A stretch of 64,000 nt of DNA from Butyrivibrio sp. NC3005 (GCF_000424545.1 NZ_AUKC01000005.1:94755-158754), one strand, 5' to 3'. Counted from the first letter of the stretch, positions 29,671-39,002 are shown. The notes: generated by a model not told the origin, from the letters alone. Numbers and translations: made by a program.

Positions 29671-32016
29671 TTATGGGTTTCCAGCAACGCTATTACCTTC
29701 GGAAGAAGTAGGTACAGATTCTACATTTTCATTGGAGCTTTTCTGCGATGCATTATTTCCTGTATCTCCATCATCCAATCCCTCAGCTGAGCCAGCTGTT
29801 GAATTTGGAAGTGAGGATTCTCCTCCTGTTTCTTCTCCTGTTTCAGGATTTATTAAATTTCCATTTTCAGGGTCAATATAATATCCTGTATTAGGATCTT
29901 TTTTAAATGATTCCCATACCCTTGTAGCTGACTTTGCTGCATTATCTTCGTTAGAAGCCTTCGAAGTACTTGAGTTTTCACCACTTTCACTAGACGAGCC
30001 GTCAGAGGAACTATTAGACGAAGCTTCATTTGAAGGTGTCTGCTTAACTTTCATGCTTTCAAGTTCCTGCTTTTCCTCATCACTAAGTTCTTCCGTCATA
30101 GGAAAATGAAGATATGGCATAACTTCTGTCAATACTTTTCTAACAATACGGGTTGCAAACTTTGCGTCAGCCTGAAAAGCAGCATTTGGTCTATCTACAA
30201 CAACATAAATTGCGATTTGTGGATTATTGGCCGGTGCATATCCCATAAAAGAAACTACATAGTTCTTTTTATCTCTTGGTATAGTTTCTGCCGTACCTGT
30301 TTTTCCACCTATCATATATCCAGCTGGTCTTGCCGTTTTACCAGTACCTTCTTCACCAGAAACTACTGCATTACAATATTGAACGATTTTCTTTGAAGTC
30401 GATTCTGATATTGTCTGCCTTATGATACGCGGCTCTATATTCTTTACAGTAGCACCATTAGGCGACAAAATCTCACTTACAAAATGAGGTTGATAATAAT
30501 AGCCTCCGTTTATCAAAGACGAAAAAGCTGCAATAGTTTCAATCATAGTCACATTGAAGCCCTGACCAAAGCTTCCGGTTGCAAGTTCTGTTGGACCAGT
30601 CTTATCTGCTGGATAAACAAGCCCTGCAGTTCTGGCCTCACCCACAATATCAGCATTTGTTTTTAAGCCAAAACCAAATGTATGCTGATATTGTGCGAAT
30701 ATTTCCGGTCCACAAGCCTGAGCCATCTGCATAAGTGCTACGTTACAAGAAATCTCAATTGATCTTTCAACAGAAACCTGTCCATCACCAAATCTGTTAT
30801 GACATCTAATGGTAGTACCTGCAACATCAAGACCACCATTACATGTATAGACTTCGTTTCCTGTTATCTTTCCCGAGTCAATAGCTGCTGCTACAGTAAA
30901 AGGTTTCGCAACTGATCCAGGTTCATAGGTAGCTGATACACAGAAATTCTTCCATAATGCATTAAGATTCTTAAGTACCAGTTCATCAGACATTCCTGCA
31001 AGATTAGCTTCATTTATATATCCGCCTGTTTCAGCATCAATACTTACTTTCTTGCCATCCATATCCACCATTCTCATTCCTAGAAGTCTGGAAGTATCTT
31101 TTGGTGTATTGGGATTATAAAACGGATAACTTGACATAGCCAAAATATTACCATTGTTAACATTCATAACTATGCATCCGACATTTTCTGCCGCATTACC
31201 TTCATGTACAGCATTTGCATAAGTATCATTAAACTCCTGAAGATACTTTTCTACAATTCCCTGAATATTACCATCTATTGTTGTAACAATACTGTTACCA
31301 TCTTGAGCAGGTATTGTTGTTCTCTCTAAATCGCTATTATCATCAAGATATCCGTATTCTCTTCCCGCGATACCATTAAGAGTATTGCTATAATATTCCT
31401 CAAGACCAAACTGTCCATCATTATCCTTGTTAGTGAATCCAAGGATATCACATGCCATTATATTATTGGGATATTTTCTGATATAGGTTGGTTCCAGCCA
31501 GACACCTTTTACCTTAGCATTATATTTGTCTGCTCCTGGAGTTATGACTTTTTCAAATTCTTCAACCTTATCATACGGAAGCTCCTTTGCTAGTATATGA
31601 TATGCCGATGTCTTATTATCTTTGATGTACTGTTTTATTTCATCTCCATTAAATCCGAAATATTTCACAAGATTATCAACAGTAGTATTTACTATTTCAT
31701 CTGGATCCTTTTTATTAGTACTCTTAGATGACACAAGCTGGCGTACGTCCAGAATAACATTATATACTTTCTCACTTACTGCTAGAACTGTGCCATTTTT
31801 ATCTAATATTTCCCCTCGTCTATAGGGCAAGGTCTTAGAATCATATTTTCTCTGAGAAAGAACTACTTTCTCATAATCTTTTCCATCATGCTTAGTAATG
31901 CTAACAACCTGTGCGCCCAAAAAAACAAATATCAAAAAAACTATTATGAAAACCTCGCTAAGTCTCCTTTTCATTCTTTTGTTGAATCTTTGAACTTTTT
32001 TCTTTTTTCTTGCCAT
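29671..32016 (-). CDS. Class B penicillin-binding protein (FtsI/PbpB/SpoVD type)
   Basis: 781-aa D,D-transpeptidase. A Lys/Arg-rich N-terminus and one membrane helix (about 18-40) lead to the PBP dimer domain (LPYRRGEILDKNGTVLAVSE) and the transpeptidase domain. Active-site motifs: SVAK at about residue 367 within TYEPGSVAKPF, SCN at about 424, and KTGT at about 570. No PASTA repeats. The last 110 residues are a Ser/Glu/Asn-rich tail, unusual for FtsI and probably disordered outside the cell. Position between ftsL and mraY points to the division transpeptidase; SpoVD cannot be excluded. Confidence 0.9.
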   Translation of the reverse strand: MARKKKKVQRFNKRMKRRLSEVFIIVFLIFVFLGAQVVSITKHDGKDYEKVVLSQRKYDSKTLPYRRGEILDKNGTVLAVSEKVYNVILDVRQLVSSKSTNKKDPDEIVNTTVDNLVKYFGFNGDEIKQYIKDNKTSAYHILAKELPYDKVEEFEKVITPGADKYNAKVKGVWLEPTYIRKYPNNIMACDILGFTNKDNDGQFGLEEYYSNTLNGIAGREYGYLDDNSDLERTTIPAQDGNSIVTTIDGNIQGIVEKYLQEFNDTYANAVHEGNAAENVGCIVMNVNNGNILAMSSYPFYNPNTPKDTSRLLGMRMVDMDGKKVSIDAETGGYINEANLAGMSDELVLKNLNALWKNFCVSATYEPGSVAKPFTVAAAIDSGKITGNEVYTCNGGLDVAGTTIRCHNRFGDGQVSVERSIEISCNVALMQMAQACGPEIFAQYQHTFGFGLKTNADIVGEARTAGLVYPADKTGPTELATGSFGQGFNVTMIETIAAFSSLINGGYYYQPHFVSEILSPNGATVKNIEPRIIRQTISESTSKKIVQYCNAVVSGEEGTGKTARPAGYMIGGKTGTAETIPRDKKNYVVSFMGYAPANNPQIAIYVVVDRPNAAFQADAKFATRIVRKVLTEVMPYLHFPMTEELSDEEKQELESMKVKQTPSNEASSNSSSDGSSSESGENSSTSKASNEDNAAKSATRVWESFKKDPNTGYYIDPENGNLINPETGEETGGESSLPNSTAGSAEGLDDGDTGNNASQKSSNENVESVPTSSEGNSVAGNP

Positions 32017-32072
32017 ATATAGACCTCTACCTTACGTGCACTTTTTAAAATTAGTGCTAGAAAAAAACATAG

Positions 32073-32109
32073 AAAAATGCCGGAACCAACTACCCCTCCG
32101 GCACTTTTT
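32073..32109 (-). terminator. Terminator-like hairpin between ftsL and pbp
   Basis: Minus strand GTGCCGGA paired with TTCCGGCA, then TTTTT. It probably trims transcription within the division cluster. Confidence 0.7.
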
Positions 32110-32128
32110 ATAGGAAATATAACATTTA

Positions 32129-32599
32129 TCAATTCTCCGGAATTGCATGCTTTTGTCTTACAAAATCATCGCCGCCTTCGTCAGAATATGTGATAACCTG
32201 ATCCTGATTTGCATAAGTCATTCCGTATTCTTCAATTGCTATCTTTTTTATCACTTCAAGATCCACATTACTGTTTGCTTTATTATAAGCTTCATCATTA
32301 CTTTGTTTAAGCTCATGAAGCTGACTCTGAAGCTGCGAAATTTCATTTACACTATTAGTAACTTTAGAACGAAGTGATACAAAACTTACAGTAATTGCTA
32401 CAAATATGCCAATACCCATCATCAAAATGAACATATGTCCATACGGATGGCTGTCTTTTCTTGGTCTGTACTGGGTCTGTATTTCGCGAAAACGGTCACT
32501 TTCACGCCTCTGCTTCTGTCTAACTGAAGTAGAGTATGCAACACTTCCATGCGTATATCCAGTTTTACGAAAAGATGCATTTCTTTTTGAATCCTTCAT
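32129..32599 (-). CDS. ftsL: Cell division protein FtsL-like
   Basis: 156 aa: a basic cytoplasmic tail of about 55 residues, one membrane helix (MFILMMGIGIFVAITVSFVSL), then a coiled coil (NEISQLQSQLHELKQSNDEA) and the short C-terminal EVIKKIAIEEYGM segment typical of FtsL/DivIC-like septum proteins. FtsL scaffolds FtsQ and the FtsW-PBP pair. Sequence identity in this family is low, so the call rests on topology and position between rsmH and pbp. AAGGAGAAAT precedes the start. Confidence 0.82.
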   Translation of the reverse strand: MKDSKRNASFRKTGYTHGSVAYSTSVRQKQRRESDRFREIQTQYRPRKDSHPYGHMFILMMGIGIFVAITVSFVSLRSKVTNSVNEISQLQSQLHELKQSNDEAYNKANSNVDLEVIKKIAIEEYGMTYANQDQVITYSDEGGDDFVRQKHAIPEN

Positions 32600-32702
32600 C
32601 GCATTTCTCCTTTTTCGTTTTTACCCCATCCAGTTTGCTTCTAAGCTTGTTCTCTAACTAAATTCGCATTGTATATAAGTTTCATCAATAAGACTAAAAA
32701 AT

Positions 32703-33638
32703 CTATATTTTCTCGAAAACTCTCAACTTAGCACTAGCTGATCTTTTATTATTATCAAGTTCTTCCTGTGAAGGTAAAATTGGTTTTCTTGTAATTACTT
32801 TTCCCTTTGACTTCTTGCCACATACGCATACCGGAAATTCCGGAGGACAAGTGCAAGGATTTTCATTTCTCTTAAAATTAACTTTTGTAATGCGGTCTTC
32901 CAAAGAATGGAAAGTAATGATGCATATTCTTCCGCCAGGATTCAAAAAATCAATCATTTCATCCAGTGAATCCTGAAGAACATCCAGTTCTCTGTTGCAG
33001 GCAATACGTATTGCCTGAAATGTTCTCTTACTCGGATTACCACCTTTTGTTCGAAGCTTAGCCGGAATAGACTCATGAACAATTCTGTCAAGTTCTCCGG
33101 TTGTTTCAATTTCTTTTTTTGCTCTCTCAATGCAGATATGCTTTGCTATATTTTTAGCAAACTTATCTTCTCCATAATCTCTTATAATATGATAAAGTTC
33201 CATCTCAGACCACTCGTTAACAATATCCCTTGCAGTAAGACTCTGACGCTGATCCATGCGCATATCAAGTGGCCTATCTTCCTTGTAGCTAAATCCTCTA
33301 TCAGCTTCATCCAGCTGATAAGATGAAACTCCAAGATCAAGCAAAATTCCATCTACGCCCTTTACTCCCAACTCTTTGAGGCGTTTCACTGCATTTTCAT
33401 AATTATCTCTAATAATAGTAACTCTATTAGAGAACGGTTCAAGCCTCTTACTAGCAGCATTAATAGCATCTGCATCCTGATCAATTCCATAGAGATGACC
33501 TTTTTCGGAAAGCTTTTCAGCAATGCAACTAGAGTGACCTGCTCCCCCTAAAGTTCCATCAAGATATATTCCATCAGGTTTTATATTTAAATTTTCTATC
33601 ACTTCATTTAAAAGGACAGAAATATGTTTAAACTCCAT
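32703..33638 (-). CDS. rsmH: 16S rRNA (cytosine-1402-N4)-methyltransferase
   Basis: 311-aa SAM-dependent methyltransferase (MraW) acting in the ribosomal decoding centre. SAM-binding motif [38 protein letters not shown], and the conserved [14 protein letters not shown] near the end. It follows mraZ by 45 bp, the standard dcw order. Confidence 0.96.
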   Translation of the reverse strand: MEFKHISVLLNEVIENLNIKPDGIYLDGTLGGAGHSSCIAEKLSEKGHLYGIDQDADAINAASKRLEPFSNRVTIIRDNYENAVKRLKELGVKGVDGILLDLGVSSYQLDEADRGFSYKEDRPLDMRMDQRQSLTARDIVNEWSEMELYHIIRDYGEDKFAKNIAKHICIERAKKEIETTGELDRIVHESIPAKLRTKGGNPSKRTFQAIRIACNRELDVLQDSLDEMIDFLNPGGRICIITFHSLEDRITKVNFKRNENPCTCPPEFPVCVCGKKSKGKVITRKPILPSQEELDNNKRSASAKLRVFEKI

Positions 33639-33683
33639 TTTATTTCTTCTCTTTCATTTAATAATCGTTGTCAGCTTCCAACT

Positions 33684-34109
33684 CTAAAAGTCCAAATCCA
33701 ACTCTTCTGCTATAGCTCCAATGTCATCAAAGGAATCCTCGCTCCATTTCTTTGCACTCCAGATTTCAACATGCGAGCCGACACCCACAACAATTGCTTC
33801 CTCTTCTTTACCAATACCTGCGTATTCCAATAGATTAGCCGGAATAAGAATTCTTCCCTGTTTGTCAAATTCAGATTCCATAGCACCACCAATATAAAAT
33901 CTTCGAATTGTTCTGACCTGTGGTTTGGAGCTTGGAAGTTTCTGCAGTTTCATTACAAATTCTTCCCATTCGCTTTCGGGGTACAGCAAAAGACACCCAT
34001 CCTGTCCCCTCGTGAGCGCGAATCTGTCTCCTATCTCATCGCGTATCTTAGCTGGGATGATGAGTCTGCTCTTAGCATCAATTGAGTGACTGTACTCACC
34101 CGTAAGCAT
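33684..34109 (-). CDS. mraZ: Transcriptional regulator MraZ
   Basis: 141 aa with two AbrB-like SpoVT domains: GEYSHSIDAKSRLIIPAKIRDE near the N-terminus is split across residues 4-25, and FDKQGRILIPANL marks the second. MraZ forms a ring-like oligomer and controls the dcw operon by binding tandem short repeats upstream of its own gene; three such repeats are visible at 34142-34171. AAGGAG precedes the start. First gene of the cluster. Confidence 0.96.
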   Translation of the reverse strand: MLTGEYSHSIDAKSRLIIPAKIRDEIGDRFALTRGQDGCLLLYPESEWEEFVMKLQKLPSSKPQVRTIRRFYIGGAMESEFDKQGRILIPANLLEYAGIGKEEEAIVVGVGSHVEIWSAKKWSEDSFDDIGAIAEELDLDF

Positions 34110-34141
34110 TCACATTCTCCTTAAAAATAAAAACTGGCATT

Positions 34142-34171
34142 TGTCACCACTTACTACCACTCTTCACCACT
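34142..34171 (-). promoter_or_regulatory. MraZ operator, three 10-bp direct repeats
   Basis: Minus strand AGTGGT occurs three times with a period of exactly 10 bp (ACCACT at 34146, 34156 and 34166 on +). The array begins just downstream of the -10 box, so bound MraZ would block the polymerase. Confidence 0.85.
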
Positions 34172-34178
34172 TAAACTA

Positions 34179-34207
34179 ATTTTATAACAGTTTTTTTTAA
34201 TTGACAA
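34179..34207 (-). promoter_or_regulatory. Promoter of the division cluster
   Basis: TTGTCA (34202-34207), 17-bp spacer, TAAAAT (34179-34184) on the minus strand, directly upstream of the MraZ repeats. Confidence 0.75.
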
Positions 34208-34234
34208 CCTCAAATCAGCCTCAAAGCCGCATAA

Positions 34235-34272
34235 AAAAAGGCGCTCCGCAAATTAATGCCAAACGCCTTTTT
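34235..34272 (-). terminator. Terminator downstream of the regulatory region of mraZ / end of lgt unit side
   Basis: AAAAAGGCG pairs with CGCCTTTTT around a 20-nt loop. It insulates the mraZ promoter from transcription coming from lgt and ychF. A second AT-rich inverted repeat (ATATTGT/ACAATAT) lies at about 34279-34315. Confidence 0.75.
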
Positions 34273-34370
34273 ACAGCATATTGTATTCAAAAATATCACA
34301 AAACACAATATATTCCATTTCATTATCTAAAAACAACTCTTTGCATCCACAAAAAATAAACTGAAATTTT

Positions 34371-35261
34371 TTATTTTTTATTCTGTTTTTCGATTATTTT
34401 TGCATGCATTCTATATCGGACGACAACATCAGCAACAACTGCAAGCACAAACAGAGAAAATCCAAGCATCTGTGAAACCGGAATATTAGTATTCCATAAA
34501 TGAAGCTGATCTGTACGAAGCGTCTCAATCAAACCTCTCCCTAGTCCATATCCTCCAAGATAAAACAGCATAAGCTCACCATCAAATTTCTTATGGTGAA
34601 GATACAAAAGCATAAGTATCAGAATCATAAGATTCCAAAGACTCTCATATAGAAAAGTCGGATGAACTTGAATATAGTTGGTTCCTTCTACGATATGCTC
34701 TCGCATCAAAGTAGTAATCTCATTTGGACGAATCATAGAAAGCGGAAGTCTCATTGCAAAAAGATTATCAGTATAATCTCCAAAAGCCTCTCTGTTGCAA
34801 AAGTTCCCCCATCTTCCGATTATTTGCCCAAGGATAAGTCCATATACGCCAGTATCTGCCATTAAAAAATAACTTTGTTTTTTCTTTTTGACATATACAA
34901 ACAAAGTTATAAATCCCACAATGACTCCTCCATATATTGCAAGTCCGCCATTTCGGATATTCAAAATCTGCAGCAAATCATTTTTGTATAAATCCCAGGA
35001 AAAAATAACATAATACAATCTGGCACCCATAACAGAAAAGATAACCAGATAGATTGATAAATCCCAGTAATCATCAGGTTTCTGACCAGTTTTTTTGGCT
35101 ACATATGCAGCCAGAGAAACAGCCAACATCATCCCAATGCCGATAATCACTCCATACATCGCTATTCTAAATCCAAAAATAGTAAAATCTTTTGGAACAT
35201 ATGGCAAATACAAATGTAGATGAGGAAAAGCTATCGACATGTCGTTCATTGTATCAGGCAT
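34371..35261 (-). CDS. lgt: Prolipoprotein diacylglyceryl transferase
   Basis: 296-aa membrane enzyme that attaches diacylglycerol to lipobox cysteines, such as that of the OppA lipoprotein here. The start at 35261 (MPDTMNDMS) has GGGAGAG before it; a Met 14 codons upstream lies inside a hairpin. About seven helices with the Lgt signature GQIIGRWGNFCNREAFG, HPTFLYESLWN and GRGLIETLRTDQ. It lies downstream of ychF and may be co-transcribed with it. Confidence 0.94.
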   Translation of the reverse strand: MPDTMNDMSIAFPHLHLYLPYVPKDFTIFGFRIAMYGVIIGIGMMLAVSLAAYVAKKTGQKPDDYWDLSIYLVIFSVMGARLYYVIFSWDLYKNDLLQILNIRNGGLAIYGGVIVGFITLFVYVKKKKQSYFLMADTGVYGLILGQIIGRWGNFCNREAFGDYTDNLFAMRLPLSMIRPNEITTLMREHIVEGTNYIQVHPTFLYESLWNLMILILMLLYLHHKKFDGELMLFYLGGYGLGRGLIETLRTDQLHLWNTNIPVSQMLGFSLFVLAVVADVVVRYRMHAKIIEKQNKK

Positions 35262-35278
35262 AAATTCTCTCCCATCAG

Positions 35279-35310
35279 TTACTGCTTGCAGATTTTTTTG
35301 CAAGCAGTAA
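35279..35310 (-). other. Hairpin directly upstream of lgt
   Basis: Perfect 12-bp stem TTACTGCTTGCA/TGCAAGCAGTAA with an 8-nt loop, ending just before the lgt ribosome site. On the minus strand the loop side is A-rich and there is no T-run, so it is an mRNA structure more than a terminator. Confidence 0.55.
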
Positions 35311-35333
35311 TTATTGTGCGCTATTTAATTATA

Positions 35334-36428
35334 TTAAACGTTAAAGCGGAATAAAATAACATCGCCATCCTGAACGACATACTCTTTTCCTTCCATACGA
35401 ACAAGTCCTTTTTCTCTTGCATTAGATAAAGAACCTTCACGAAGGAGATCTGCATAGTTAATAACTTCTGCCTTAATGAATCCACGTTCGAAATCAGTAT
35501 GAATTTTACCTGCTGCCTGAGGTGCCTTTGTACCAATCTTAATAGTCCATGCTCTACACTCATCTTCACCTGCAGTAAGGAAACTCATAAGACCAAGAGT
35601 ACGATAGCTAGCTTCAATAAGCTTATCAAGACCAGACTTTGTAAGTCCCAGTCCTTCCAAAAATTCTGCCTTCTCATCATCATCGAGTTCTGAAATTTCT
35701 TCTTCAATCTGAGCACTGATTACAAACACTTCAGATCTGCCTTCTGCCCAGTCACGAACTTTTTGTACATACTGATTAGATGCTCCATCATCTGCAAGGT
35801 CGTCATCCTTAACATTAGCAGCGAAAATAACAGGTTTCCATGTAAGAAGATCATAAGAGCTAACAAGCTTCTTCTCATCTTCATCATCAACTTCAAGAGC
35901 GCTGGCAGGCTTATTTGCTTCAAGAACTTCTTTAATTCTCTTTAAAAGTTCAAGTTCTTTTGCTGCATCCTTATCCATTCTTGCAGTCTTTGTAACTTTG
36001 GCAATTCTTCTCTCTAATACTTCTAGATCTGCAAAAATAAGTTCAAGATTAATAGTCTCAATATCTCTTACAGGATCAACACTTCCATCAACATGTACTA
36101 CATTTGTATCTTCAAAGCATCTAACGACATGAACAATTGCATCACATTCTCGGATGTTTGCAAGGAACTGGTTTCCAAGACCTTCACCCTTTGAAGCTCC
36201 CTTTACAAGACCAGCGATATCAACAAATTCAATTGTTGCCGGCGTAACTTTCTTTGTATTATACAGTTTTCCCAGATCCTTCAATCTGTCATCCGGAACT
36301 GCAACAACACCAACATTCGGCTCGATTGTAGCAAATGGATAGTTTGCTGCAAGTGCTCCTGCCTTTGTAAGTGAATTAAAAAGTGTTGACTTTCCAACGT
36401 TTGGAAGTCCGACGATTCCTAGTTTCAT
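35334..36428 (-). CDS. ychF: Ribosome-binding ATPase YchF
   Basis: 364 aa, Obg-family P-loop protein. Walker A GLPNVGKSTLFNSL, DIAGLVKGASKGEG, a helical insertion, NVKDD at the G4 position (the family prefers ATP), and a C-terminal TGS domain ending DGDVILFRFNV. The start codon lies inside the 19-bp attachment repeat at 36413-36431. The ribosome site now in use, AAAGGAG, comes from the integrated element and sits 11 nt from the ATG; the likely original site, GGAG with 7-nt spacing, is stranded at the far end of the element (59364-59371). Confidence 0.95.
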   Translation of the reverse strand: MKLGIVGLPNVGKSTLFNSLTKAGALAANYPFATIEPNVGVVAVPDDRLKDLGKLYNTKKVTPATIEFVDIAGLVKGASKGEGLGNQFLANIRECDAIVHVVRCFEDTNVVHVDGSVDPVRDIETINLELIFADLEVLERRIAKVTKTARMDKDAAKELELLKRIKEVLEANKPASALEVDDEDEKKLVSSYDLLTWKPVIFAANVKDDDLADDGASNQYVQKVRDWAEGRSEVFVISAQIEEEISELDDDEKAEFLEGLGLTKSGLDKLIEASYRTLGLMSFLTAGEDECRAWTIKIGTKAPQAAGKIHTDFERGFIKAEVINYADLLREGSLSNAREKGLVRMEGKEYVVQDGDVILFRFNV

Positions 36429-36431
36429 ATC
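36413..36431. other. Left attachment site (attL) of the 23-kb element
   Basis: CGATTCCTAGTTTCATATC, identical over 19 bp to 59345-59363 in the same orientation. It covers codons 1-5 of ychF. The integrase gene lies 112 bp inside it. Two arm-like direct repeats, GGTGTTAC and AGTGTTAC, follow at 36491 and 36503. Beyond them, up to 36543, nothing else is seen. Confidence 0.85.
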
Positions 36432-36543
36432 TCATATATCTCCTTTAAAAGTATTGATTTTATAAGCTTTTTCGAGCATTCCAATTACTTGGTGTTACAA
36501 TTAGTGTTACATTTTTTTGATAATTATAAGGACTTTTATAAAT

Positions 36544-37674
36544 TTACATAACCATCAATGCTTCTGCAACCAGCTCGATTTCTTTTTGCTTTTCATCCTC
36601 TGTAGTTGTAACGTACAAATTCATTGTTATCCCAATGTTTGAATGACCCAGAATCTTTTGAAGTGTCTTAGGCTTCATTCCTGCTTCAATGCAACGAGTA
36701 GCAAACGTATGCCTCAAAATGTGCATAGAAAACGGCCTAATTGATGCCTTGCCACATATTTTATACAATCCTGTATCGTAAGTACTGTTCTTAATAGGAG
36801 TACCTTTTCGACAGAGAAAAACAAATTCTCTCCATTCCATAGGAATCACTTTGATCGTACTGTTCTTAAGTTTTTGGTCTTTCAAAATCCTTATGGCTTC
36901 ATCCGTAAGCGGAATAACTCTATATCCAGACTTGCTTTTGGGTGGTCCAACCCGCCATTCTTTTGTTGAGTGTCTATACTCCATGGAACGGCTAACTTTG
37001 AGAATCCTCTCTTCAAAATCAATATCAGACCATTTTAATCCAACAAGTTCCCCTGTTCTCAACCCAGTCTGTAAAATAAACTTATATTGATTTTCATAGC
37101 TTTGATCACGAGCATACTCTAAAAATTTCTTCTGCTCATTAATTTTCAAAGCCCTTTTCTCCTCCGAAGGCTTTCCAATATCGCTTCGTACCGATCTTTT
37201 GCAAGGATTAGACGTAATGATATCATTTTCCTTTGCAAACTCCAGCATGTTATATAGAGCAATTCTTGTCTGATACATGGTTGATGTCTTATAACCTTCA
37301 TCTGCCATAATAGTAAATATATTTTGACAATGAATATGTCCAACTTCAACCAATAGCATCTTCCCTATAACTTTGCTAATATTATGACGATAACGTTCTC
37401 TATAATTTCGAACAGTATTGGGTCTTTCTGTTTTTTCTTTTATAGAGATCCAGTATTCAAAAAAGGCATCTACCATCATAGAATTCGCTTCTGTTATACT
37501 GCTATGCTCATTTATATACCTTGCCTGATCAAGCCACTTTCTGCATTCTTGCAGCTTTTTAAAGCGCTTTACCCGCCTTACTCCCAGCTTATCAACAAAG
37601 CCAGCATTATAAAGACCATCTTTCTGCTGGGTGATGCCTACACCCAGTTCTTTTCCTTTTAAGTCTTTTCCCAT
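36544..37674 (-). CDS. int: Site-specific tyrosine recombinase (integrase)
   Basis: 376 aa. An N-terminal arm-binding domain, a SAM-like core-binding domain (about 65-150), and a C-terminal catalytic domain with Arg in TGLRTGELVGL, HILRHTFATRC, GHSNI and the nucleophilic Tyr in MNLYVTTTE. All catalytic residues are visible. It is the first gene inside attL and points toward it, as in Tn916-like and phage-like elements, with xis next. AAAGGAG precedes the start. It probably recombines the 19-bp site at the ychF start. Confidence 0.95.
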   Translation of the reverse strand: MGKDLKGKELGVGITQQKDGLYNAGFVDKLGVRRVKRFKKLQECRKWLDQARYINEHSSITEANSMMVDAFFEYWISIKEKTERPNTVRNYRERYRHNISKVIGKMLLVEVGHIHCQNIFTIMADEGYKTSTMYQTRIALYNMLEFAKENDIITSNPCKRSVRSDIGKPSEEKRALKINEQKKFLEYARDQSYENQYKFILQTGLRTGELVGLKWSDIDFEERILKVSRSMEYRHSTKEWRVGPPKSKSGYRVIPLTDEAIRILKDQKLKNSTIKVIPMEWREFVFLCRKGTPIKNSTYDTGLYKICGKASIRPFSMHILRHTFATRCIEAGMKPKTLQKILGHSNIGITMNLYVTTTEDEKQKEIELVAEALMVM

Positions 37675-37693
37675 AATAAGCTCCTTTAAATTA

Positions 37694-37743
37694 AAAGAAG
37701 CCTAAATACAGTATCTTATATAATACCATACATAGGCTTCTTT
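37694..37743 (-). terminator. Hairpin between xis and int
   Basis: AAAGAAGCCTA pairs with TAGGCTTCTTT; the 28-nt loop contains a smaller GTAT/ATAC pair. It may lower int expression relative to xis. Confidence 0.6.
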
Positions 37744-37756
37744 GTCTTATATTTCT

Positions 37757-37993
37757 TTAATCTAATTTGATGTTTTCATCTAAGAATTTCTCTAATTCTT
37801 TGCGCTTAACCAGCTTTTTCCTCCCACAATAAAGCACAAAGCTGCAGGAAGGTTTTCTAAGCATCGCAGCCAAACGATTCTGTCCTACATTGGTATACAA
37901 AGCAGCTTCTTCAATGGTTAGTAAATACTTTTCCCAGATAGGAACTTCTTTTTCCATCTCAGCATTTCTTTCATAAGATTCATTATTCATCAT
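37757..37993 (-). CDS. xis: Excisionase, Tn916 Xis family
   Basis: 78 aa. VPIWEKYLLTIEEAALYTNVGQNRLAAML is the typical winged-helix start of Tn916-type Xis proteins (read in two pieces, residues 17-45), followed by the KKLVKRKELEKFLDE wing. Small basic DNA-binding proteins of this kind direct the integrase to excise. Its start overlaps the stop of the upstream MazF-like gene by 4 bp. Confidence 0.88.
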   Translation of the reverse strand: MMNNESYERNAEMEKEVPIWEKYLLTIEEAALYTNVGQNRLAAMLRKPSCSFVLYCGRKKLVKRKELEKFLDENIKLD

Positions 37994-38370
37994 GGTGCCT
38001 CCACTGCGTCAGGAATAGTGAATCCCAACTGTTTTTCAATTGCTTTCTCAGCTCCGTTCATGTCCATATCATCAAGATGACCAATTACTCTTCCCAGCCT
38101 GCGTTTATCAATAGTTCTGACAGATTCTGCAAGAAGCATTGATGTCCTGTTCATAAAATCCGCATGTTGAAGTACATAATGGGTTGGAAGATCTTTCTTT
38201 TTCAAAGAAGAGGTTATAGGAACAATGGTTACTGTCGGAGAAAAGAAATTTCCGACATCATTCTGAAGAATAAGCACCGGTCTTTTTCCCTGCTGTTCAC
38301 ATCCGATACCATCCATCCCAAGATCTGCGATACAAACATCGCCACGTCTTACATCTTTGTAATTATTCAT
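37990..38370 (-). CDS. PemK/MazF-like protein
   Basis: 126 aa from ATG 38370 (MNNYKDVRRG, AAGGAG upstream). MazF/PemK family features: RRGDVCIADLGMDGIGCEQQG, KRPVLILQNDVGNFFSPTVTIV (read in parts) and PITSSLKKKDLPTHYVL. MazF proteins are sequence-specific mRNA interferases. No antitoxin gene is next to it: the downstream gene is xis and the upstream one is a sigma-like gene. It may be a toxin held by an unlinked antitoxin or an element-maintenance factor. Confidence 0.8.
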   Translation of the reverse strand: MNNYKDVRRGDVCIADLGMDGIGCEQQGKRPVLILQNDVGNFFSPTVTIVPITSSLKKKDLPTHYVLQHADFMNRTSMLLAESVRTIDKRRLGRVIGHLDDMDMNGAEKAIEKQLGFTIPDAVEAP

Positions 38371-38472
38371 ATGCGAATACTCCTTATACAATTTTTTCAA
38401 AGAGATGCCCCTTTCACTTGGTAGCCGGTAAGAAAAACATTTTTACAACCTTTTGTTAAACGATGCAGAATT

Positions 38473-38940
38473 TCACTTAGCTGCACTAAATTTTGTCTTT
38501 ATCTTTCGGAATCTCTTCGCTACTGCCTGCTGTGAAATATTCATAATCACTGCAATTTCAGCTTGATTAAAGCCTTCCATCACATAGAGGGTAAGAAGTT
38601 CGATTTCATCTTTTGGAAGCTTAACGAGAACTCCATACAAAACCTCATTTTCAATCTCATCTATCCAGCTCCCCCGACGATCAGGATCTGATTCTGCTGC
38701 CGGAGTGAACATATTAGCGGAAATAGCTATTAAAGGACTTTCGCTTTCATCATCATTCCCGCCAACATCTAACGGTTGAGAATGTTCATAGAAGGATCTG
38801 TCTCTGTTGAAGACTTTGCAGTCATATTCATACATTTTCTGGATTGCATCTTCGCTCATTCCTGCAGCTGCATATTCAGCACGTAATTTTCCCCACTCCT
38901 TCTCAAATCTCTTTTTCTCTAAACCATGATTGAAGCACAT
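38473..38940 (-). CDS. Sigma-70 region 4-like protein of the element
   Basis: 155 aa. The C-terminal part (LPKDEIELLTLYVMEGFNQAEIAVIMNISQQAVAKRFRKIK) is a sigma region 4-type helix-turn-helix; no region 2 is clear. The N-terminal part is helical and unassigned. Such proteins are common in Tn1549-like and related mobile elements and may direct transcription of element genes. It lies upstream of the MazF-like gene. Confidence 0.75.
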   Translation of the reverse strand: MCFNHGLEKKRFEKEWGKLRAEYAAAGMSEDAIQKMYEYDCKVFNRDRSFYEHSQPLDVGGNDDESESPLIAISANMFTPAAESDPDRRGSWIDEIENEVLYGVLVKLPKDEIELLTLYVMEGFNQAEIAVIMNISQQAVAKRFRKIKTKFSAAK

Positions 38941-39002
38941 ACAGGACCTCCATTTCGTAAAAATTGATGGTTACGAAGCGGAGAACCCCATAAAAACAAA
39001 GA

